From TWA4 sp051879215 (GTDB taxonomy: Bacteria; Bacillota; Clostridia; Lachnospirales; Lachnospiraceae), in NCBI GenBank assembly GCA_051879215.1, contig JBJELP010000265.1, forward strand, positions 1 to 6,989: a stretch of DNA of 6,989 bases. The letters are read 5' to 3'. Below are positions 1-6,331 of this stretch, piece after piece (the stretch's first letter is position 1; each line of letters begins with the position of its first letter). The position numbers and the translations under genes were made by a program. The notes beneath the pieces were generated by a model. The model was given only the letters and a program-made list of their open reading frames with translations. It ran no database searches and was not told the origin of the DNA.

Positions 1-57
1 TAACTAAGTTGATGACATTGAGTACAATCTCTGACTGAGATAAACGCTCCGCGGGAT

Positions 58-108
58 GCGCACGGATTCGAATAGGAAAGTGTTTGCTTCGCAAACCGAA
101 TCCGGCGC
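58..108. repeat. Two-part inverted repeat (long hairpin)
   Basis: The outer arms GCGC (58-61) and CGGATTCG (63-70) pair with CGAATCCG (97-104) and GCGC (105-108), with A62 bulged. Inside, GTTTGC (82-87) pairs with GCAAAC (91-96) around a TTC loop, leaving 71-81 as a one-sided bulge. The structure abuts the next hairpin directly. There is no T-run after it, so it is not a typical terminator. Confidence 0.6.
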
Positions 109-132
109 CAAATCTACGCAAGCGTCGATTTG
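109..132. repeat. Short hairpin with GCAAGC apex
   Basis: CAAATC (109-114) pairs with GATTTG (127-132), then a T/C mismatch, then ACG (116-118) pairs with CGT (123-125) around a CAAG loop. It begins on the base after the preceding hairpin ends. The apex GCAAGC is shared with the hairpin at 158-192, which suggests one structured element. Confidence 0.55.
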
Positions 133-157
133 AATATTCGATGTACTGGGTCAAAAG

Positions 158-192
158 GTCATGCTGTTCATGCAAGCATGAACATACATGAC
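158..192. repeat. Long near-perfect hairpin with GCAAGC apex
   Basis: TGTTCATGC (165-173) and GCATGAACA (176-184) form a perfect 9-bp inverted repeat around AA. GTCATG (158-163) and CATGAC (187-192) extend the stem to 15 bp across a small internal loop. On the + strand it is followed by ACTTTCTGAC, a poor terminator tail. On the - strand it is followed by CTTTTG, so it might act as a weak terminator for leftward transcription. It may equally be part of the repeat array. Confidence 0.6.
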
Positions 193-224
193 TTTCTGAC
201 ACGAAATACATGAAAAATACAAAA

Positions 225-238
225 AGAACACTTGTTCT
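225..238. promoter_or_regulatory. Candidate LexA (SOS) operator
   Basis: The 14-mer AGAACACTTGTTCT has perfect 6-bp arms (AGAACA/TGTTCT) and the GAAC-N4-GTTC core of Gram-positive LexA boxes. Against the Bacillus consensus CGAACRNRYGTTYC it matches 10 of 13 specified positions, missing the two outer bases and one central purine. It overlaps the -35 of the best promoter for pth-mfd and would also cover the start of an alternative promoter at 196-223, so binding should repress either. Its position supports a real operator, but LexA binding is inferred. Confidence 0.5.
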
Positions 239-260
239 ATTAATAAAAGTGTGATACAGT
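232..260 (+). promoter_or_regulatory. Probable promoter of pth-mfd
   Basis: A -35 TTGTTC (232-237), a 17-bp spacer and an extended -10 TGaTACAGT (hexamer 255-260) fit a sigma-A promoter with a 4/6 -10. Transcription would start near 267 and leave a leader of about 105 nt before pth. An alternative is CTGACA (196-201), 16 bp, TACAAA (218-223). The LexA-like palindrome overlaps the first and sits at the start point of the second. I cannot choose between them by eye. Confidence 0.45.
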
Positions 261-358
261 AGATACAGAAATAGAGGAAATGATTCATTCCATTTGAGAG
301 GATATGAAGTAATCCGTCTGTATCGTGGGAGCAAAAGGATTTGCTGCCGCTGGTATAT

Positions 359-364
359 GGGAGG
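359..364 (+). promoter_or_regulatory. Ribosome binding site that fixes the pth start
   Basis: GGGAGG lies 8 nt before the ATG at 373. The reading frame is open upstream to a GTG at 325, but no comparable site precedes that codon, and the family N-terminus (GLGNPG near residue 6) begins with the ATG at 373. Confidence 0.8.
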
Positions 365-372
365 AAAAAAGG

Positions 373-1011
373 ATGTATATTATAGCAGGGCTTGGTAATC
401 CGGGTGCAAAGTATGAAGGAACCAGACACAATGCCGGTTTTTCGGTGATTGATGTTCTGGCGGAAAAGCATCAGATTTCAGTGGATAAAAAACAGTTTAA
501 AGGTTTGACAGGGAGAGGTATCATCGGAGGTCAGCAGGTTCTTCTTCTGAAACCGCTGACTTTTATGAATCTCAGCGGGGAAAGCATCCGGGCAGCATTT
601 GATTTTTACAAGCCGGAAACCGATCATGTGCTGGTTATTTTTGATGATATCAGTCTGGAGACAGGCCAGCTTCGTATTCGGAAGAAGGGAAGCGCCGGCG
701 GTCACAACGGAGTAAAGAGCATTATTCAGCACCTTGGTACACAGGAGTTTCCACGTATCAAGGTTGGTGTAGGTGCACCGAAACGGGATGATCTGGTCGA
801 TCATGTGCTGGGACGTTTTCATGGAGAAGATCTGCAGGTTATGAAAGAGGCTGCACAGACGGCTGCTCTGGCGGTAGAAGCATTTCTTTCAGAGGGACCG
901 GAAGCTGCCATGAACCAGTATAATAAGAAGAAAGAAAAACCGGAAAAGAAGGAACAGCCAGAAAAGAAGGAGCAGTCTGAAAAGACAGAAGTACGCTCAA
1001 AGACGGTCTGA
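373..1011 (+). CDS. pth: Peptidyl-tRNA hydrolase with charged C-terminal tail
   Basis: This cytoplasmic enzyme cleaves the ester bond of peptidyl-tRNAs released from stalled ribosomes and so recycles tRNA. The 212-residue product shows the Pth family signatures in order: GLGNPG (N9), TRHNAG with the catalytic base H19, FMNLSG (N66), FDD with D91, and GGHNGVK (N112). These correspond to E. coli N10, H20, N68, D93 and N114. The start at 373 is chosen for its Shine-Dalgarno and family alignment. The enzyme core ends near residue 184. The rest is a Lys/Glu-rich tail with PEKKEQ repeats, longer than the usual product of about 185-195 residues. mfd follows with no terminator between, so the two are likely co-transcribed. 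The LexA-like box upstream suggests damage control, which is inference. Confidence 0.96.
   Translation: MYIIAGLGNPGAKYEGTRHNAGFSVIDVLAEKHQISVDKKQFKGLTGRGIIGGQQVLLLKPLTFMNLSGESIRAAFDFYKPETDHVLVIFDDISLETGQLRIRKKGSAGGHNGVKSIIQHLGTQEFPRIKVGVGAPKRDDLVDHVLGRFHGEDLQVMKEAAQTAALAVEAFLSEGPEAAMNQYNKKKEKPEKKEQPEKKEQSEKTEVRSKTV
940..993 (+). repeat. 18-bp tandem repeat coding the Pth tail
   Basis: Three adjacent 18-bp units encode PEKKEQ, PEKKEQ and a diverged SEKTEV (residues 190-207 of Pth). The first two units differ by only two silent changes, suggesting fairly recent duplication. The encoded stretch is probably disordered and is rich in both lysine and glutamate. Copy number may vary between strains. 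Confidence 0.75.
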
Positions 1012-1048
1012 TCGTTCCGCACAGCAGATCAGAACCGGAAGCAGGCAT

Positions 1049-1081
1049 ATGGAAAACAGGCGGATAATAACAGAGGTATGA
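1049..1081 (+). CDS. Possible leader micro-ORF 1 (10 codons)
   Basis: This ORF reads MENRRIITEV and stops at TGA 1079-1081. A purine-rich GGAAGCAGG (1037-1045) lies just before its ATG. Its stop overlaps the ATG of the next micro-ORF as ATGA. There is no sequence evidence that the peptide matters; the interest is in possible translational coupling down to mfd. It could be chance. Confidence 0.2.
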   Translation: MENRRIITEV

Positions 1082-1113
1082 TCGATAGAAAGTTGAGTAT
1101 GTTTAAACTATGA
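1078..1113 (+). CDS. Possible leader micro-ORF 2 (11 codons) overlapping mfd start
   Basis: This ORF reads MIDRKLSMFKL. Its TGA (1111-1113) overlaps the mfd ATG (1110-1112) as ATGA, the classic stop-start arrangement for re-initiation. GAGGT (1073-1077) touches its ATG and is too close to act as a standard Shine-Dalgarno. mfd lacks a well-placed site of its own, so ribosomes finishing here might restart on mfd. Chance remains possible for so short an ORF. Confidence 0.25.
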   Translation: MIDRKLSMFKL

Positions 1114-4100
1114 AGCATTGGAGCGATTTTCTGGAGAATGCTGGTGAGTATTCTGCAGTCAGAAGGGCATTAAGACAGGAAAAAGGGACCCCAAAGGGTG
1201 CAGTGGGCATTTTCGGATGCGTGGATGCATCCAAGGGACAGCTTGTGCATAATCTGGGGAAAGATTATGATTTTCGTATTCTGATTACATCAGATGAACA
1301 GAAGGCAAGACAGTATTGTGAAGATCTTCGGAATTTTGAACCGGATGTGCAGTATTACCCGGCAAGAGATATTCTGTTTTTTAATGCAGATATTCAGGGG
1401 AATGAAATAACGGCACGGAGAATGTCTGTCATCAGCCGCATTATGGAATTTGGCAGAGGAACCATAGTTACCACAATTGATGGGTGCATGGATGTGCTGG
1501 TTCCCATGAAGAAACTTCGGGACAACACGCTGGAGATATCTTCGGGAGATATTCTGGATCTGAAAAAGCTGCAGAAGCAGCTGGTATATATGGGCTATGA
1601 ACGATGCGGACGGGTTTCTTCTCCGGGACAGTTTTCCATTCGCGGCGGTATCATTGATATTTTCACCCTGACAGATGACAATCCTGTGCGGATTGAGATG
1701 TGGGATGATGAAGTGGATACGCTGCGGTATTTTGACCGGGATACCCAGAGATCTCTGGAAGATAACGAGGGGACAGAGGTGCTTCGCATTTACCCGGCAT
1801 CGGAAGTGGTTCTGGATGAAGGCAGTGTGTACGCAGGCATTCATAAGATTGAGGATGAATGTCAGAAATGCGTGGAAACCATGCGCAAAGGCATGCATAC
1901 CGAAGAAGCCCATCGTTTAAAGAAAACAATGGATTCTTTGATTGAAGATATGAAGTCCGGGATGATTACTTCTGCGGTGAACGGTTTTATGAAATATTTC
2001 TTTGACGATACCGTATCCTTTCTGGAGTATTTTCCGGAAAATACCTGTATTTTTCTGGATGAACCGAAGCATTTGCAGGAGAAAATGCATGCTATTCTGA
2101 CAGAATTCCGCGAAAGTATGCGGATGCGTATGGAAAAAGGGTATATTCTGCCGGGACAGGCGGATTCTCTGCTGTCTGAAAAAGAAGTGATCTATCATCT
2201 GGAGAAACACCATCTGGCGGTTCTCGGCGGACTGGAACAGAAGGATTCTCTGGTATCAACCGGTCTGCATACGGAAATTTTATCCAGGAATGTCAGCAGC
2301 TACAGCAAACGTGTGCAGGATCTGACGGAAGATCTGGCCAGATGGATTCGCAGAAAGTACAGAATCCTGATTCTTTCCGCATCCCGTACAAGAGCAAAGA
2401 GACTGGCAGAGGATCTGCGCTTCAACTATATGCTGCCGGCGGATTATACGGAAGATAAGGAGACGGAGCCGCTGCCCGGACGGATTCTGATTACCACCGG
2501 AACGCTGACGCAGGGATATGAGTTTCCCCTTCTTCAGGCTGTGGTGATTACGGAAAATGATATGTTCGGTGCCCGGCAGAAGAAAAAACGGAAAAAGAAG
2601 CATCCTTTAAGCGGAACCGGACAGGTAATCAGCAGTTTTGAAGATCTGACTCCCGGCGATTATGTGGTCCATGAAACCCATGGACTCGGTATCTACCGTG
2701 GGATTCAGAAGATGGAAAACAAAGGAATTATCCGGGATTATCTGAAAATTGAATATGGCGGAGGCGGCAACCTTTATGTACCGATTACGCAGTTTGATCT
2801 GGTGCAGAAATATGCTTCTGCCAATGCGGAAAAAATACCGAAGTTGAACAAACTGGGTGGTAAAGAGTGGAAACAGACCCATGCAAAAGTAAAAGGTGCG
2901 GTACAGGAAATTGCAAAAGAACTGGTGACACTGTATGCTGCAAGACAGTCTAAAAAGGGATATCAGTACAGCCCGGACACTGTATGGCAGACAGAGTTTG
3001 AGGAATTATTCCCCTACAGCGAAACCGATGATCAGCTGGAGGCTATTCAGGCGGTAAAGGCAGATATGGAAAGTGATAAGATCATGGACCGTCTGGTATG
3101 CGGTGATGTTGGTTTTGGCAAAACGGAAGTGGCGATCCGGGCAGCATTTAAAGCGGTTCAGGATGGAAAACAGGTGGTATATCTGTGTCCGACCACCATT
3201 CTTGCTCAGCAGCATTATAATACATTCGTGCAGCGAATGAGCAATTATCCAGTTCGTGTAGATCTGTTATGCCGGTTCCGCACACAGGCGCAGCAGAAGC
3301 AGACTCTGCAGGATCTGAAGAAAGGTTCGGTGGATATTCTGATCGGTACACACCGTGTTTTGTCTAAAGATGTGCAGTTCCATGATCTTGGGCTGCTGAT
3401 TATCGATGAAGAGCAGCGCTTTGGTGTAGCACACAAGGAAAAAATCAAGCAGCTGAAGAATACGGTTGATGTTCTGACTCTTACAGCAACTCCGATTCCC
3501 AGAACACTGCATATGAGTCTGATCGGAATCCGTGATCTGAGCATGCTGGAAGAAGCACCGCTGGACCGTTCTCCGATTCAGACCTATGTAATGGAACATG
3601 ATGACGAACTGATCCGTGAGGCGATTAACCGGGAGCTGTCACGGAATGGTCAGGTTTATTATGTCTACAATAAAGTCGAGAACATTGCATCTGTGGCGGC
3701 CCGTCTGCAGCAGATGCTTCCGGATGCAGTTGTTGAATATGCCCATGGACAGATGAGCGAGAGAGAACTGGAACGGATTATGGTGGATTTTGTCAATGGG
3801 GACATTGATGTTCTGGTATCCACGACCATTATTGAAACCGGTCTGGATATTTCCAATGTCAATACCATTATTATACAGGATGCGGATCGCTTCGGCCTGT
3901 CACAGCTGTACCAGCTGCGGGGCCGGGTGGGACGGACAAACCGGACCTCCTATGCATTTATGACCTATACTCCGGGAAAAGTTCTCCGGGAAGTGGCAGA
4001 AAAACGTCTGGAAGCAATCAGACAGTTTACTGATCTGGGATCCGGTGTCAAGATCGCCATGCGGGATCTGGAAATCCGGGGAGCAGGTACGCTGCTGGGA

Positions 4101-4679
4101 GCATCTCAGAGCGGTCATCTGGAAGCTGTAGGTTATGATTTATACTGCAAGATGCTGAACACGGCCATCCGCAACCTGAAAGAAGATAAGGAAGAAGACA
4201 TTCTCCAGACCTTTGAAACCAAAATTGAGATATCGCTGAATGCATTTATTCCGGCGTCCTATATTGCCAATGAAGGTCAGAAACTGGAAATGTATAAGAA
4301 AATTGCGTCCATCGAAACCAGAGAAGATTATTCGGATATTCAGGATGAACTGATTGACCGATTCGGCGATATGCCGCAGCCGGTACAGAACCTGCTTCTG
4401 GTGGGATTAACGAAGGCAAGAGCTCATGAAAATTATGTTACAGATGTAATTGCCAAACCGGAAATGATCACCATTCATATGCTGAAAAACGCACCGGTAA
4501 AAAGCAATGCCGTACTGCCGTTTATGCAGAATTACGGCGGACGTATGCGTTTTATCAGCGGAGAACATCCGGGCTTCACCTATCAGGAAAAACGCGGAGA
4601 ACTCATGAGTGGTCAGGATCAGATCATTGTCATCAATGAAATACTGGAACGGATGAAAAAGGAAATCATTATATACTGA
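1110..4679 (+). CDS. mfd: Transcription-repair coupling factor Mfd
   Basis: Mfd is an ATP-driven DNA translocase that pushes RNA polymerase off DNA at lesions and recruits UvrA for nucleotide excision repair. The 1189-residue product is full length. Residues about 1-350 resemble the UvrB-like domains 1a, 2 and 1b. A basic linker (KKKRKKK) precedes the RNA-polymerase-interacting domain at about 505-590, with GDYVVHETHGLGIYRG at 516-531. The RecG-like motor follows: Walker A GDVGFGKT (665-672), DEEQ (766-769), TATPIPRT (792-799), TTIIETGLD (905-913) and QLRGRVGR (935-942). The TRG-like segment RDLEIRGAGTLLG is at 985-997. The C-terminal autoinhibitory domain ends the protein. An in-frame TAA at 1104-1106 fixes the start at 1110. 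No strong Shine-Dalgarno precedes it; AGTTGAG (1091-1097) is weak and 12 nt away. It is probably transcribed with pth. All motor residues appear intact. Confidence 0.97.
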   Translation: MKHWSDFLENAGEYSAVRRALRQEKGTPKGAVGIFGCVDASKGQLVHNLGKDYDFRILITSDEQKARQYCEDLRNFEPDVQYYPARDILFFNADIQGNEITARRMSVISRIMEFGRGTIVTTIDGCMDVLVPMKKLRDNTLEISSGDILDLKKLQKQLVYMGYERCGRVSSPGQFSIRGGIIDIFTLTDDNPVRIEMWDDEVDTLRYFDRDTQRSLEDNEGTEVLRIYPASEVVLDEGSVYAGIHKIEDECQKCVETMRKGMHTEEAHRLKKTMDSLIEDMKSGMITSAVNGFMKYFFDDTVSFLEYFPENTCIFLDEPKHLQEKMHAILTEFRESMRMRMEKGYILPGQADSLLSEKEVIYHLEKHHLAVLGGLEQKDSLVSTGLHTEILSRNVSSYSKRVQDLTEDLARWIRRKYRILILSASRTRAKRLAEDLRFNYMLPADYTEDKETEPLPGRILITTGTLTQGYEFPLLQAVVITENDMFGARQKKKRKKKHPLSGTGQVISSFEDLTPGDYVVHETHGLGIYRGIQKMENKGIIRDYLKIEYGGGGNLYVPITQFDLVQKYASANAEKIPKLNKLGGKEWKQTHAKVKGAVQEIAKELVTLYAARQSKKGYQYSPDTVWQTEFEELFPYSETDDQLEAIQAVKADMESDKIMDRLVCGDVGFGKTEVAIRAAFKAVQDGKQVVYLCPTTILAQQHYNTFVQRMSNYPVRVDLLCRFRTQAQQKQTLQDLKKGSVDILIGTHRVLSKDVQFHDLGLLIIDEEQRFGVAHKEKIKQLKNTVDVLTLTATPIPRTLHMSLIGIRDLSMLEEAPLDRSPIQTYVMEHDDELIREAINRELSRNGQVYYVYNKVENIASVAARLQQMLPDAVVEYAHGQMSERELERIMVDFVNGDIDVLVSTTIIETGLDISNVNTIIIQDADRFGLSQLYQLRGRVGRTNRTSYAFMTYTPGKVLREVAEKRLEAIRQFTDLGSGVKIAMRDLEIRGAGTLLGASQSGHLEAVGYDLYCKMLNTAIRNLKEDKEEDILQTFETKIEISLNAFIPASYIANEGQKLEMYKKIASIETREDYSDIQDELIDRFGDMPQPVQNLLLVGLTKARAHENYVTDVIAKPEMITIHMLKNAPVKSNAVLPFMQNYGGRMRFISGEHPGFTYQEKRGELMSGQDQIIVINEILERMKKEIIIY

Positions 4680-4697
4680 ACGGTATGATCGGAAGTC

Positions 4698-4716
4698 CTG
4701 TTTTTACAGTTTTTTT
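4698..4716 (+). terminator. Weak U-rich terminator candidate after mfd
   Basis: CTGT (4698-4701) and ACAG (4706-4709) enclose a TTTT loop and are followed by seven T (4710-4716). The U-tract is good, but a 4-bp stem is very short. An alternative weak pairing of ATCGGAA (4688-4694) with TTCCGGAT (4725-4732) would span the U-tract. Read-through into pfk is plausible. Confidence 0.3.
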
Positions 4717-4740
4717 CGAATTTTCCGGATGATGGCAGCA

Positions 4741-4769
4741 TTGCAACAAGGGCGTATTTGTTATATAAT
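4741..4769 (+). promoter_or_regulatory. Strong sigma-A promoter of pfk
   Basis: TTGCAA (4741-4746), an exact 17-bp spacer and a perfect TATAAT (4764-4769) make a clear housekeeping promoter. The start point should be near 4776, giving a leader of about 145 nt. It lies in the only intergenic gap before pfk. Confidence 0.8.
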
Positions 4770-4775
4770 AAGTTG

Positions 4776-4920
4776 TCTTTTATGGTTCGTATTTTTTCGA
4801 TGATGCATCGGAATAAATTCAAATCAAGTGTATAACCCTTCAGAAGCGGATGGTCATCCGTTTCTGAAGGGGCATATTATTGATGTTGCCGGAGGCAACA
4901 GGAAAGGGATGGAAAGGCAT
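4776..4920 (+). promoter_or_regulatory. Structured pfk 5' leader with three hairpins
   Basis: Three hairpins are visible. CGATG/CATCG (4798-4802, 4806-4810) is small. The second is very strong: CCCTTCAGAA (4836-4845) pairs with TTCTGAAGGG (4862-4871), with a G-T pair and CGGAT/ATCCG continuing to a GGTC loop, 16 bp in all. The third is TGTTGCC/GGCAACA (4884-4890, 4894-4900) around GGA, and it buries a GGAGG at 4891-4895. None is followed by a U-run, so attenuation by intrinsic termination is not evident. The big hairpin could stabilise the mRNA, bind a protein, or be part of an RNA switch. I recognise no known riboswitch. Confidence 0.5.
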
Positions 4921-5997
4921 ATGACAATTAGAGTTGGTATGTTGACAAGCGGCGGTGACTGCCAGGCACTGAACGCAACAATGCGCGGTATTGCCAAAGG
5001 TCTGTATAATCTGTATGAAGATGTTGAAATCTTCGGATTCCTGGATGGATACAAAGGTCTGATGTATGCGGAGTATCGCAAGATGGAAAAAGATGATTTC
5101 AGAGGTATTATTAAAAAAGGCGGTACAATCCTCGGTACCTCCAGACAGCCCTTTAAATTAATGGAAGTTCCGGATGAAAGAGGTCTGGACAAAGTAGAAT
5201 CCATGATTCATACCTATAAGAAACTGCGGCTGGACTGTCTGTTTACTCTTGGTGGAAACGGAAGTCAGAAAACCGCAAATCTGTTAAGTCAGAAAGGTCT
5301 TAATGTCATTGGTCTCCCCAAGACCATTGATAATGATCTCTGGGGCACAGATATGACTTTCGGTTTCAACAGTGCTGTTGAAATTGCAACCAATGCAATT
5401 GACTGTATTCATACAACAGCTGCATCCCATGGCCGTGTATTTATCGTGGAAATCATGGGACATAAAGTGGGTTCCCTGACATTGGAAGCAGGAATGGCAG
5501 GCGGAGCAGATGTTATCCTTCTTCCTGAGATCCCCTACGACATTGAAAAAGTGGCAAATGCTGTCAGAAAGAGAACAAAGGCCGGATGTGGATTTACGAT
5601 CATTGCAGTTGCTGAAGGTGCAATTTCCAAAGAAGATGCTGCACTGACAAAGAAGCAGTACAAGAAGAAACTGGCAGAATCCCCTTACCCTTCCGTTTCT
5701 TATGAAATTGCTGCACGACTTACAGAGATGACCGGATCTGAAGTTCGAGTTACCGTTCCCGGACATATGCAGAGGGGAGGAGAACCCAGTGCTTATGACC
5801 GTGTACTGGCTTCACGTCTTGGAGCAAGGGCAGCCCTGATGTGCAAAAACGGGGAATTTGGCAATCTTGTTGTAATCAAAAATGGAGAAATTGACAAATA
5901 TCCCCTTGCCGACAGTGCCGGAAAGCTGAAATTTGTAGATCCCAAGTCACGTGTAGTAGAAGAAGCTCGTCTGTTAGGTATTGAGTTTGGTGACTGA
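4921..5997 (+). CDS. pfkA: 6-phosphofructokinase, probably ATP-dependent (group III type)
   Basis: This enzyme phosphorylates fructose 6-phosphate to fructose 1,6-bisphosphate, the committed step of glycolysis, in the cytoplasm. The 358-residue product carries GGDCQALNA (11-19), LGTSR (71-75), GGNGS (111-115), PKTIDND (133-139, with the catalytic aspartate D137), MGHKVG (179-184) and HMQRGG (282-287). In this family the residue after GG-x decides phosphoryl donor. Glycine, as here, goes with ATP and aspartate with pyrophosphate. The lysine in PKTIDND is shared by pyrophosphate enzymes and group III ATP enzymes, so ATP is favoured but not proven. I start at 4921 because family members begin close to the TIRVGMLTSGGD segment and GGAAAGG ends 3 nt upstream. 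An in-frame ATG at 4909 is possible. The gene has its own promoter and terminator, so it is monocistronic. Confidence 0.93.
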   Translation: MTIRVGMLTSGGDCQALNATMRGIAKGLYNLYEDVEIFGFLDGYKGLMYAEYRKMEKDDFRGIIKKGGTILGTSRQPFKLMEVPDERGLDKVESMIHTYKKLRLDCLFTLGGNGSQKTANLLSQKGLNVIGLPKTIDNDLWGTDMTFGFNSAVEIATNAIDCIHTTAASHGRVFIVEIMGHKVGSLTLEAGMAGGADVILLPEIPYDIEKVANAVRKRTKAGCGFTIIAVAEGAISKEDAALTKKQYKKKLAESPYPSVSYEIAARLTEMTGSEVRVTVPGHMQRGGEPSAYDRVLASRLGARAALMCKNGEFGNLVVIKNGEIDKYPLADSAGKLKFVDPKSRVVEEARLLGIEFGD

Positions 5998-5998
5998 T

Positions 5999-6014
5999 TT
6001 CGAAAGTTCGAAAG
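5999..6014. repeat. Tandem 8-bp repeat TTCGAAAG x2
   Basis: TTCGAAAG occurs twice in direct succession just after the pfk stop. Each unit contains the palindrome TTCGAA. It is too short to interpret and probably incidental. Confidence 0.5.
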
Positions 6015-6073
6015 TATGAAGAATTGGTTGCGGAGATGTTCCGTGATTATGTGATGATTTCTTTCATGTATGA

Positions 6074-6125
6074 AGCCAGACAGTATGGTTCCAAAAAACG
6101 GAGACCATAACTGCTCTGGCTTTTT
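6074..6125 (+). terminator. Intrinsic terminator of pfk
   Basis: AGCCAGA (6074-6080) pairs with TCTGGCT (6115-6121). CAGT pairs with ACTG and ATGGT with ACCAT, each step separated by a single bulge, and TCC/GGA closes an A-rich loop. A T5 run (6121-6125) follows. The long bulged stem plus U-tract is a convincing Rho-independent terminator and separates pfk from dnaX. Confidence 0.85.
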
Positions 6126-6180
6126 ATCTCCACAAGATTCTGTCGCACTCTTTGTGTAAACCTATCTGGCTCTGAACAGC

Positions 6181-6199
6181 AGGAGGTCGTGGAATGTGA
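6181..6199 (+). other. Orphan perfect Shine-Dalgarno with ATG-TGA start-stop
   Basis: AGGAGG (6181-6186) is followed 7 nt later by ATG (6194-6196) and at once by TGA (6197-6199). Another ATG at 6200 opens an 8-codon ORF (MHMCEYKY), and a GTG at 6189 opens a 16-codon one. No protein of normal size starts here. It lies after the pfk terminator and before the dnaX promoter, and I see no promoter for it. It may be a decayed gene start or chance. Confidence 0.25.
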
Positions 6200-6222
6200 A
6201 TGCATATGTGTGAATATAAGTA

Positions 6223-6251
6223 TTGAAAATCGAGTATGAGTTTGTTATACT
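6223..6251 (+). promoter_or_regulatory. Strong promoter of dnaX
   Basis: TTGAAA (6223-6228), an exact 17-bp spacer and TATACT (6246-6251) preceded by an extended -10 TG (6243-6244) form a strong sigma-A promoter. Transcription should start near 6258, leaving a leader of about 123 nt before dnaX. Confidence 0.8.
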
Positions 6252-6331
6252 TATAAGGTCAGAATTTGCTTACTGGCATAGGATCCGGTTGTGAAAGGTT
6301 TTTATGGGATATACCAGAGCAGATTCGTTTG

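Larger units (their letters stand above)
1..192. repeat. Hairpin-dense non-coding region, possible dispersed structured repeat
   Basis: No convincing coding sequence is visible here on either strand. Inverted repeats follow one another almost without gaps: 27-41 (5-bp stem ATCTC/GAGAT), 45-60 (about 6 bp, bulged), 58-108, 109-132 and 158-192. The last two share the apex GCAAGC. The gap between the last two holds the 8-bp palindrome GAATATTC. Such packing is typical of intergenic structured repeats, insertion-sequence ends or structured RNAs, but I cannot assign a family. The left edge is cut by the window, so the element may extend further left. Its strand is unknown. Confidence 0.4.

Noticed and set aside
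325..372. In-frame GTG-initiated N-terminal extension of Pth
   Set aside because: No ribosome binding site precedes 325, and the GGGAGG 8 nt before 373 plus the family N-terminus support the later start.
151..471. 106-residue open frame on the - strand
   Set aside because: It crosses the pth promoter and the start of pth and has no recognisable motif; it is a shadow frame.
1290..1913. 207-residue open frame on the - strand inside mfd
   Set aside because: It lies wholly antisense to a well-supported gene and shows only low-complexity, His/Phe/Ile-rich antisense composition.
2580..2603. Basic KKKRKKK stretch in Mfd as an odd insertion
   Set aside because: Basic linkers just before the RNA-polymerase-interacting domain occur in other Mfd proteins, so this is not unusual.
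4828..4920. In-frame GTG-initiated extension of phosphofructokinase by 31 residues
   Set aside because: It would code through the strong leader hairpins, has no Shine-Dalgarno, and the family begins with the TIRVGMLTSGGD segment.
5284..5766. 160-residue open frame on the - strand inside pfk
   Set aside because: Antisense shadow of pfk; the Cys/Ser/Phe richness reflects reverse reading of the real codons.
6289..6315. Second dnaX promoter (TTGTGA, TATACC)
   Set aside because: The spacer is only 15 bp and the -10 is weak; the promoter at 6223-6251 is far better.
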